In this document: one piece after another, positions 8,264-13,606 of the stretch
How positions within the stretch are numbered: position 1 is the stretch's first letter
Layout: each line of letters starts with the position of its first letter
Assembly: GCA_903895005.1 (NCBI GenBank)
Contig: CAITSH010000262.1
Location: 1-14,323, forward strand
Direction: 5' to 3'
From: an uncultured Pseudomonadota bacterium
Lineage (GTDB): Bacteria > Pseudomonadota > Gammaproteobacteria > Burkholderiales > SG8-39
Length of the DNA: 14,323 nt
Translations under genes and position numbers: made by a program
Notes under the pieces: model-generated
What the model was told of the DNA's origin: nothing
The model's database searches: none
The model's input: only the letters and a program-made list of their open reading frames with translations

Positions 8264-8283
8264 GGCGTGCACGCCGGGCCCGG
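8264..8283. promoter_or_regulatory. Overlapping GC palindromes in the divergent control region
   Basis: GGCGTGCACGCC (8264-8275) is a perfect 12-bp palindrome, overlapping CCGGGCCCGG (8274-8283), a perfect 10-bp palindrome. They lie 31-50 nt upstream of the fusion-gene ATG, within the presumed leader. They could be an operator for a dimeric regulator or fold in the mRNA; GC-rich DNA makes chance palindromes more likely. Confidence 0.35.
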
Positions 8284-8336
8284 GCGATCCCCGTTTTTTC
8301 GCATGGTCCGGCCCTCCCGCGTATCTGCTTTTGCGG

Positions 8337-8345
8337 ATTATCCCA
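8337..8345 (-). promoter_or_regulatory. Candidate extended -10 promoter for the minus-strand beta-oxidation operon
   Basis: On the minus strand TGGGATAAT carries a GATAAT hexamer (5 of 6 matches to TATAAT) with the TGn extension. No matching -35 is present at 17 nt. Transcription would begin near 8330, about 97 nt before the fusion-gene ATG. Location in the only divergent gap supports it; the match alone is modest. Confidence 0.3.
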
Positions 8346-8392
8346 TTTACCGGCGCGCCGGGGCGCACCGGGCGCGGTCGGGACCCTTGCGG

Positions 8393-8421
8393 TTGACACT
8401 CCATGGGGCAGGGGGTACTTT
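8393..8421 (+). promoter_or_regulatory. Candidate sigma70 promoter for the acyl-CoA ligase set
   Basis: A perfect TTGACA (8393-8398) is followed after 17 nt by TACTTT (8416-8421, 3 of 6 matches including the first two and last bases). Transcription would start near 8428, leaving a leader of about 76 nt before the ligase ATG. The promoter points away from the minus-strand operon, as expected for a divergent regulon. Confidence 0.45.
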
Positions 8422-8438
8422 GACCCGGCAACAAGGTG

Positions 8439-8472
8439 GGTTCCATAAAGCGCGGTTTCCACGCAGGTTCCA
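8439..8472 (+). repeat. Three GGTT(T)CCA direct repeats in the ligase leader
   Basis: GGTTCCA (8439-8445), GGTTTCCA (8454-8461) and GGTTCCA (8466-8472) are spaced 15 and 12 nt apart, just downstream of the presumed start of transcription. A fourth GGTTCC lies at 8241-8246 near the other gene. Such spacing could serve a repressor, but chance is possible. Confidence 0.35.
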
Positions 8473-8503
8473 ACGCGCGTAAAAAGCACTACAGGAGGAG
8501 AAG

Positions 8504-10138
8504 ATGCTGCACGGTTCGATGATGGATATGCCGTTGCTGATTTCGTCGCTCATCGCGCACGCGGACCGGCATCACGGCGATACGCAAATTATTTCGCGCA
8601 CGGTCGAGGGGCCGATACATCGCACCAGCTACCATGACATTCACAAGCGGGCCCGGCAGCTGGCCAACGCGCTTGCGGAACTTGGCGTGAAGCCGTCCGA
8701 TCGCATCGGCACGCTGGCCTGGAACGGGTTCCGGCATTTTGAAACCTATTACGCCGTCTCCGGCTCGGGCGCGGTGTGCCACACCATCAATCCCCGGCTT
8801 TTTCACGAACAATTGGTTTACATCATCAACCATGCCGAGGACCGCTATGTCTTTTTCGACCTGAGCTTCGCGCCCCTTGTCGAGAAGCTGGCCCCGGCCT
8901 GCCCCGGCGTAAAAGGCTGGGTGGCGATGACCGACCGGGCTCACATGCCGCAGCAGGCGGGCGGCGCAATCCCGAACCTGCTGTGTTACGAGGATTTGCT
9001 GGCGGCACAAGGGGACGTGTTTGAATGGCCGGTGCTGGACGAATCAACCGCCTCATCGCTTTGCTACACCTCGGGAACCACCGGCAACCCCAAGGGGGTG
9101 CTTTATTCGAACCGCTCGACGGTGTTACACGCTTACGGCGCGGCGCTACCCGATGTGTTCAACCTTTCGGCGCGCGACGTGGTGCTGCCGGTGGTGCCGA
9201 TGTTTCATGTCAATGCCTGGGGCACGCCTTACAGCTGTCCGGCGGTGGGCGCGAAACTGGTGTTCCCGGGAGCCGGACTCGACGGCAAAAGCCTCTATGA
9301 ATTGTTCGAGTCGGAAAAGGTGACCGTCAGCGCCGGCGTACCCACAGTCTGGCTCAACCTGCTCGCCTACATGAAGGAAGGGGGGCACCGGTTTAGCAGC
9401 CTTAACCGCGTGGTAATCGGCGGCTCCGCCTGTCCGCCTGCTATGGTCAAGACCTTTCAGGACGAATATGGCGTGCGGGTGCTCCACGCCTGGGGCATGA
9501 CCGAGATGAGTCCGCTTGGTACCGTCACGACATTCAAGTCCAAGCATTTGCTGCTGCCCCAGGGCGAGCGGGATGCGCTGCAGAACAAGCAGGGCCGGGT
9601 CATTTACGGCGTCGACATGAAAATCACCGATAGCGAGGGCCTTGACCTGCCCCATGACGGCACGGCCTTCGGCGATCTCATGGTGCGCGGTCCGTGGGTT
9701 TGCAAAAGCTACTTCAAGGGTGATGGCGGCGATCCGTTGCGAAACGGCTGGTTCCCGACGGGGGACGTCGCCACGATAGACGCCGATGGCTACATGCAGA
9801 TCACCGACCGGTCCAAGGATGTCATCAAATCGGGCGGCGAATGGATCAGTTCAATCGAGCTTGAGAACATTGCCGTGGCGCACCCCGCTGTTGCGGAGGC
9901 GGCGGTTATCGGCGTCGCCCACCCGAAGTGGGACGAGCGTCCGCTGGTGGTGGCGGTGATAAAGCCGGGGGCCAAGGTGACACGCGAGGAATTGCTGAAG
10001 TTTTATCACGGCAAGATTGCAAAATGGTGGCTGCCGGACGACGTGGTGTTTGTCGAGCAGTTGCCACACACCGCGACCGGCAAGCTGCTCAAGACGCGCT
10101 TGCGTCAGGATTTCAAGGACTACAAGCTACCGAGCTGA
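8504..10138 (+). CDS. Acyl-CoA ligase, AlkK/DmdB-type (medium- or long-chain fatty acid or 3-methylthiopropionate CoA ligase)
   Basis: This 544-residue ANL-superfamily ligase activates a carboxylic acid with ATP to the acyl-adenylate and then to acyl-CoA. The P-loop [11 protein letters not shown] is at residues 188-198, HAWGMTEMS carries the adenine-binding motif, TGD is at 419-421, the hinge motif is [15 protein letters not shown], and the catalytic lysine is Lys527 in TATGKLLK. The N-terminus ([23 protein letters not shown]) and [14 protein letters not shown] are typical of the AlkK/DmdB branch. That branch includes medium-chain fatty acyl-CoA ligases and 3-methylthiopropionyl-CoA ligase, which are hard to separate by eye. 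AGGAGGAG (8493-8500) precedes the ATG. It is the first gene of the plus-strand set and most likely supplies the acyl-CoA processed by the divergent operon. Confidence 0.93.
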   Translation: MLHGSMMDMPLLISSLIAHADRHHGDTQIISRTVEGPIHRTSYHDIHKRARQLANALAELGVKPSDRIGTLAWNGFRHFETYYAVSGSGAVCHTINPRLFHEQLVYIINHAEDRYVFFDLSFAPLVEKLAPACPGVKGWVAMTDRAHMPQQAGGAIPNLLCYEDLLAAQGDVFEWPVLDESTASSLCYTSGTTGNPKGVLYSNRSTVLHAYGAALPDVFNLSARDVVLPVVPMFHVNAWGTPYSCPAVGAKLVFPGAGLDGKSLYELFESEKVTVSAGVPTVWLNLLAYMKEGGHRFSSLNRVVIGGSACPPAMVKTFQDEYGVRVLHAWGMTEMSPLGTVTTFKSKHLLLPQGERDALQNKQGRVIYGVDMKITDSEGLDLPHDGTAFGDLMVRGPWVCKSYFKGDGGDPLRNGWFPTGDVATIDADGYMQITDRSKDVIKSGGEWISSIELENIAVAHPAVAEAAVIGVAHPKWDERPLVVAVIKPGAKVTREELLKFYHGKIAKWWLPDDVVFVEQLPHTATGKLLKTRLRQDFKDYKLPS

Positions 10139-10165
10139 GCGCAACGAAGCTTAGTCCTGCCGTGG

Positions 10166-10193
10166 TGCGTGCCACACGCAGGCACTCCGTGCC
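10166..10193 (+). other. Two abutting hairpins between the ligase and isomerase genes
   Basis: TGCGTG-CCA-CACGCA (10166-10180) is directly followed by GGCAC-TCC-GTGCC (10181-10193). Both stems are perfect, with 3-nt loops and no base between them. They lie 28 nt after the ligase stop and 52 nt before the isomerase ATG. A T5 run follows only 14 nt later (10208-10212), so this is not a classical terminator. mRNA stabilisation or partial attenuation is possible. Confidence 0.45.
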
Positions 10194-10245
10194 CGGCGCA
10201 AGCGGCGTTTTTCGACAAACCGATTTTACTCAAACCCACTGAACC

Positions 10246-11013
10246 ATGAATACGATCATTTCTGAACGGCAGGGGTACATCCAGCACATCCGGTTCAACC
10301 GGATCGAGCGCAAGAATGCGATCACGCGCGACATGTACCAGGCGCTGGCCGACGCAATTACCGCGGCCGAGGCCGATGGTGCGGTGCGCGTGATGATGCT
10401 CTACGGGGATCCTGCGTGCTTTACCGCGGGCAACGACCTCAAGGAATTCGCCGAAAACCCGCCGCGCAGCGCCGACAGCCCCGTGTTCCGGTTTCTTCGC
10501 GCCATCAGCCACGCGGGCAAGCCCATCGTTGCGGCGGTGGGCGGGCCGGCGGTGGGCATAGGCACCACGATGCTGCTGCATTGTGACCTGGTGTTTGCGT
10601 CGCCCAACGCGCGCTTTCACGTGCCTTTCGTGAATCTGGGGCTGTGTCCGGAGGCGGCGTCAAGCTTCCTGTTGCCGCAGCTTGCGGGCTACCAGCGCGC
10701 CGCGGCCTTTCTTATGCTCGGAGAGCCCTTTGACGCATCACAGGCGCGGGATGCGGGCATGGTCAACGCCATTGTTCCTGAGTCCGAATTATTCGCGGTG
10801 GCTGGAGAGGCGGCGCAAAAACTCGCCGCAAAGCCGCCGGCCTCGCTGCGCCTGACCAAGCAGCTGATGCGCGCGCAGCACATCAAGACGGTCGAACAGG
10901 CAATGGCCACTGAAAGCGCGCACTTTGGCACGTTGCTGTCTTCACCCGAGGCCAAGGAGGCGTTCGCAGCCTTCTTTGAAAAGCGCGTGCCGGACTTTTC
11001 CAGGTTCAGCTAA
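10246..11013 (+). CDS. Crotonase-fold protein, probably a delta3,delta2-enoyl-CoA isomerase (ECI2-like)
   Basis: The 255-residue product has a crotonase fold with an oxyanion hole in FTAGNDLKEF (59-68) and GPAVGIG (100-106). Both hydratase glutamates are absent: aligned to the classical GGGCEL and QPEI motifs, residue 108 is Thr and residue 128 is Phe. Instead Glu136 stands in NLGLCPEAASS, the place of the catalytic base in eukaryotic-type delta3,delta2-enoyl-CoA isomerases. The GPAVGI...FHVPFVNLG...PEAASS pattern closely resembles human ECI2. The likely job is to move 3-enoyl double bonds to position 2 so unsaturated acyl-CoAs can enter the fusion enzyme. No clear Shine-Dalgarno precedes the ATG, and the 107-nt gap from the ligase carries hairpins. 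Automatic annotation would probably call it enoyl-CoA hydratase. Confidence 0.85.
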   Translation: MNTIISERQGYIQHIRFNRIERKNAITRDMYQALADAITAAEADGAVRVMMLYGDPACFTAGNDLKEFAENPPRSADSPVFRFLRAISHAGKPIVAAVGGPAVGIGTTMLLHCDLVFASPNARFHVPFVNLGLCPEAASSFLLPQLAGYQRAAAFLMLGEPFDASQARDAGMVNAIVPESELFAVAGEAAQKLAAKPPASLRLTKQLMRAQHIKTVEQAMATESAHFGTLLSSPEAKEAFAAFFEKRVPDFSRFS

Positions 11014-11038
11014 GCGGCAAAGACCCGATAAAAATTCC

Positions 11039-11044
11039 AGGAGG
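11039..11044 (+). promoter_or_regulatory. Ribosome binding site that decides the HSDL2-like SDR start
   Basis: AGGAGG abuts an ATG at 11045 with no spacer but stands 6 nt before the ATG at 11051, so the latter is the workable start. The SDR fold also begins directly after it. Confidence 0.75.
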
Positions 11045-11050
11045 ATGTGC

Positions 11051-11890
11051 ATGAGCTTGAGGGGGAAAACGCTGTTTATCACCGGCGGGTCGCGCGGCAT
11101 CGGCCTGGCTATCGCACTGCGTGCGGCGCGTGATGGTGCCAACATCGCCATTGCCGCCAAGACCAGCGAACCCAATCCGAAACTTCCCGGCACCATTCAT
11201 TCCTCTGCCGCGGAGATCGAAGCCGCAGGCGCGCTTTTCGGTGCGAAAGCGCTCGCGCTGCAGGTGGACATCCGCGATGAGGAGGCGGTACAGGCGGCAG
11301 CCAGGGCCACCGCCGAGCGCTTCGGCGGCATTGACATCCTCATCAACAACGCGAGCGCCATCAACCTGACGGGCACTCTTGAAACGCCGATGAAGCGCTT
11401 CGACCTGATGTTTGGCGTCAACGTGCGCGGCACTTACTGTACGTCGCAGGCCTGTCTGCCCTACCTGCTCAAGTCTGCGGCTGCCGGAAGAAACCCGCAT
11501 ATCCTGACCATGTCGCCGCCGCTGAACATGCACTCGAAGTGGTTCAAGAACCATGTCGCCTACACCATGGCCAAGTACGGCATGAGCATGTGCGTGTTGG
11601 GCATGGCCGAGGAGTTCAGAAAACAGGGTGTTGCGGTGAACGCATTGTGGCCGAGCACGCTCATCGCCACGGCCGCGCTGGCGATGATTCCCGGCGTCAG
11701 GCCCGGGATGGCACGCAAGCCGGAGATTGTTGCCGATGCCGCGCATGCCATCCTCATGCGTAACAGCCGGGATGCCACGGGGAATTTTTATATCGACGAC
11801 GAAGTGCTGGCCGAGGCCGGCGTCACCGACCTTGGTCCGTATGCAATGGTGCCCGGCAGCACGCCGCTGCCGGATATATTCCTCGATTGA
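11051..11890 (+). CDS. HSDL2-like short-chain dehydrogenase/reductase
   Basis: This 279-residue SDR has TGGSRGIG at residues 11-18, NNAS (99-102) in place of the usual NNAG, and a catalytic Ser155 (TMSPPLN), Tyr171 and Lys175 (YTMAK). The insertion KTSEPNPKLPGTIHSSAAEIEAAG after the second strand, SPPLNMHSKWFKNHVAYTMAKYGMS, and the ending with FYIDDEVL are hallmarks of the hydroxysteroid-dehydrogenase-like 2 group. That group is linked to lipid metabolism in eukaryotes but has no firmly defined substrate in bacteria. No SCP2 domain is attached, unlike in animal HSDL2. It follows the isomerase by 37 nt with a strong ribosome site, so the ligase, isomerase and SDR probably form one transcript. 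Oxidation or reduction of a hydroxy/keto lipid intermediate is inferred. Confidence 0.88.
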   Translation: MSLRGKTLFITGGSRGIGLAIALRAARDGANIAIAAKTSEPNPKLPGTIHSSAAEIEAAGALFGAKALALQVDIRDEEAVQAAARATAERFGGIDILINNASAINLTGTLETPMKRFDLMFGVNVRGTYCTSQACLPYLLKSAAAGRNPHILTMSPPLNMHSKWFKNHVAYTMAKYGMSMCVLGMAEEFRKQGVAVNALWPSTLIATAALAMIPGVRPGMARKPEIVADAAHAILMRNSRDATGNFYIDDEVLAEAGVTDLGPYAMVPGSTPLPDIFLD

Positions 11891-11933
11891 ACGCGATGCG
11901 GCGGTGATCCGGCCACGGTTCTTGCGGGGACCG

Positions 11934-11972
11934 CCGGCTGGAAACGCTTGTCTGGCGCGGTTTTCCAGCCGG
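11934..11972. terminator. Long inverted repeat, probable bidirectional terminator
   Basis: CCGGCTGGAAA (11934-11944) and TTTCCAGCCGG (11962-11972) pair perfectly over 11 bp. A further 3-bp stem (11945-11947 with 11957-11959) forms inside after a 2-nt bulge. It lies between the stop of the plus-strand SDR (11890) and the stop of the minus-strand lipoprotein (11992). There is no long T-run, but position and stem strength fit a shared transcription end. Confidence 0.55.
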
Positions 11973-11991
11973 TTGTTGCAGTGCGCCGTGA

Positions 11992-12510
11992 TCAGTAGCG
12001 CGAGATGTTGCCGTTGTCCAGGCGCACCCTGTCGCCGGTGCGAAGATCGCTGATGCTGTCGGTCGTTACCGTCTGGTAGGCGCCGTTTTCCAGGCGTACC
12101 ACCACGCGCAGTGATTCATGCGCGGCGCGTTGCCGTCCCTGGATCTGGTTTCCGGCATATGCGCCGCCCGCCACGCCCGCAACCGTCGCCACGGTATTGC
12201 CCGTGCCGCCACCGATCTGGCTGCCGATGAGACCGCCGACGATGCCGCCTATCACCATGCCGGCAACATTACTGGTGTCGCCGCGATTGATGACTTCGAT
12301 CCTGTCGACGATGCCGTAGTAGGTGCCTTGCTGCTGGTAAGTCTGGGCGGGATAGTTGTTCGAAGGGTATTGCTGCGAAGGGTACTGCGATTGCGACGGG
12401 TAAGACCGTGTCGGCGGGTAAGGCGGGTCAAAGGGCGGCTCGGTGACACAACCGCTTAGCAAGACAACACCCGTGACCATTGCCAATCCAATGCTTGAAT
12501 TTTTTTTCAT
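11992..12510 (-). CDS. Outer-membrane lipoprotein with glycine-zipper domain (SlyB-like)
   Basis: The 172-residue protein begins MKKN, has a hydrophobic segment and an LLSGC lipobox with lipidated Cys21. Val22 at +2 (not Asp) predicts the outer membrane. A proline/glutamine/tyrosine-rich linker (about 25-61) holds four YP-type repeats. A short segment YYGIVDRIEVINRG then leads into a glycine zipper (about 83-120: GMVIGGIVGGLIG, GVAGGAYAGNQI) and a C-terminal domain (RVVVRLENGAYQTV, LRTGDRVRLDNG). This matches the SlyB/PcpY-type 'glycine zipper 2TM' lipoproteins thought to affect envelope integrity. AAGGA precedes the ATG by about 8 nt. It is a single gene ending at the convergent hairpin. Exact function unknown. 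Confidence 0.9.
   Translation of the reverse strand: MKKNSSIGLAMVTGVVLLSGCVTEPPFDPPYPPTRSYPSQSQYPSQQYPSNNYPAQTYQQQGTYYGIVDRIEVINRGDTSNVAGMVIGGIVGGLIGSQIGGGTGNTVATVAGVAGGAYAGNQIQGRQRAAHESLRVVVRLENGAYQTVTTDSISDLRTGDRVRLDNGNISRY
12361..12404 (-). repeat. Imperfect tandem repeat inside the lipoprotein linker
   Basis: A unit of about 15-18 nt centred on CGAAGGGTA (plus-strand view) recurs at 12361, 12376 and, degenerate, at 12394. It encodes the YPSQ-type units of the linker. Units are in frame, so copy-number change would lengthen or shorten the spacer without disrupting the protein. Confidence 0.6.
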
Positions 12511-12715
12511 GATGGTTCCTTGTGCTTTGTGGGATCAAAGAGCTGACAGGGCCTGCAGCAGCCGGATGTCGGAATCCCGATCGTAGGCACAAGGGGGGGG
12601 CGGGTCTGTACGCCAGCCAACAAATCCACACTGGGCGATCGGTGGCGTGCACCTGGTCATGGTGCTGGGTGAGCGGCGGCGGGGCGGGCGCACGGCCCAT
12701 GCCGGCCGGACGAGG

Positions 12716-13216
12716 CTAGCCGATATCCGGAAAGGGCGGCAGCTCGCTGTGCGTGCGCAGCACGCGAACCATGCGCACCGCGGTCTCGACGCCGCGGTAG
12801 TAACCGGGCACCTGCGCCGCCTCGGCAAAACCGATGTCCGAATAAAACGCGCGCGCGGTGTGGTTGTTGGCACGCAGTTCAAGGTGCATGCGGGCGATGC
12901 CGGCGACACGGGCCGAGGCCTCAAGCCAGTCGACCATGCGCCGGCCGATACCCTGGCGCTGGCGCTGTTTTCGCACCGCCAGCAGGGAAAGATGCGCGCG
13001 GTCGGCGCCGAACTGCATGATGGAAAAACCGATGATCAGTGGTCCGTCGCAGGCCACCAGGGTCAGCGTGTCCGCATCGCGTATCGCGCGAAGCACGCGC
13101 GATGGCGTCCAGGACCAGCCCAATCCGGTCTCTATCAGTTCGCGCGACATCGTGGCGATGATGCGCGCGTCCTCTTCGCTCGCCAGGCGCAGCGTGAGGT
13201 CGGTCTGCGGACGCAT
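12716..13216 (-). CDS. GNAT-family N-acetyltransferase
   Basis: The 166-residue product has the GNAT fold. The acetyl-CoA pyrophosphate-binding motif A is Q86-x-x-G89-x-G91 in LLAVRKQRQRQGIGRR, and a motif B-like NNHTARAFYSDIGF follows, as in RimI-type enzymes. It moves an acetyl group from acetyl-CoA to an amine on a small molecule or protein; the acceptor is unknown. I chose the ATG at 13216 over an in-frame TTG two codons upstream, and neither has a strong ribosome site. The gene lies 13 nt after the two-TM protein gene on the same strand, so it is probably the last gene of that operon. Confidence 0.9.
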   Translation of the reverse strand: MRPQTDLTLRLASEEDARIIATMSRELIETGLGWSWTPSRVLRAIRDADTLTLVACDGPLIIGFSIMQFGADRAHLSLLAVRKQRQRQGIGRRMVDWLEASARVAGIARMHLELRANNHTARAFYSDIGFAEAAQVPGYYRGVETAVRMVRVLRTHSELPPFPDIG

Positions 13217-13229
13217 GGTCAATGCGAAC

Positions 13230-13598
13230 TCATGGCGTGGTGTCGCTGCGCATGCGGGTCAGCGCGTACACGGCCATGGCGCCCGAGATTAGCGCAATCA
13301 GTGCGCCGACCCAGAGCGCATAACGCGCCATGTCAAACGCCGAGACCATAGCCGTACCAGAACTCCTGAGCGTGCGGTTGGTCTCGTCAAATATCGTCAG
13401 CGTCGCCGTACGCAGCGATTGCAGATCCTGAGCCTGCATTATGCCGGCGCGAAGATTCTGGTCGATTAGAAAGGTGCCGGGCGCCGCGGGAAGCATTAGC
13501 GCCACGGCCGCCGCGCCCGCTGCCGCCGCGAAAAACACCACCACGGCGATTTCGTTGAGGCGCCGGGAGAGGGTGAGGTGGGGACGGACCTGCTGCAT
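13230..13598 (-). CDS. Hypothetical two-transmembrane protein
   Basis: I do not recognise a family for this 122-residue protein. It has two hydrophobic helices, about residues 17-36 and 93-113. Arg12 and Arg13 before the first and Arg115/Arg117 after the second put both ends in the cytoplasm, leaving a loop of about 55 residues outside the inner membrane. That loop (DQNLRAGIMQAQDLQSLRTATLTIFDETNRTL) looks helical and polar, loosely like the sensing segment of small membrane sensors, but no signalling domain is attached. AAGG near 13606 gives a plausible ribosome site overlapping the stop of the upstream oxidoreductase gene (8-nt gap). The GNAT gene follows 13 nt later, so the three are likely co-transcribed. 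The gene is real by spacing and composition; its role is unknown. Confidence 0.7.
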   Translation of the reverse strand: MQQVRPHLTLSRRLNEIAVVVFFAAAAGAAAVALMLPAAPGTFLIDQNLRAGIMQAQDLQSLRTATLTIFDETNRTLRSSGTAMVSAFDMARYALWVGALIALISGAMAVYALTRMRSDTTP

Positions 13599-13606
13599 AG
13601 GCGCCT

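Noticed and set aside
8234..8473. In-frame 80-codon N-terminal extension of the fusion enzyme
   Set aside because: The translated residues are Pro/Arg/Gly-rich with no family match. The ribosome site and crotonase fold begin at the ATG at 8233, and the extension would overlay the divergent control region.
10181..10212. Rho-independent terminator after the ligase
   Set aside because: The T5 run begins 14 nt after the hairpin instead of directly after it, and the downstream genes have no other obvious promoter.
10925..11050. Earlier start for the HSDL2-like SDR overlapping the isomerase gene
   Set aside because: AGGAGG at 11039-11044 points to the ATG at 11051, and the added residues do not belong to the SDR fold.
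11006..11746. 246-codon open frame on the minus strand
   Set aside because: Antisense to the HSDL2-like SDR, His/Arg-rich, with no known fold pattern.
12511..12715. Possible gene or RNA in the 205-nt gap between the GNAT and lipoprotein genes
   Set aside because: No frame with a family match, no tRNA-like fold. Only a G8 run (12593-12600) and a short CTTTG/CAAAG hairpin near the lipoprotein start were seen.
12647..13351. 234-codon open frame on the plus strand
   Set aside because: Opposite the GNAT and two-TM genes; Arg/His/Ala-rich shadow without motifs.
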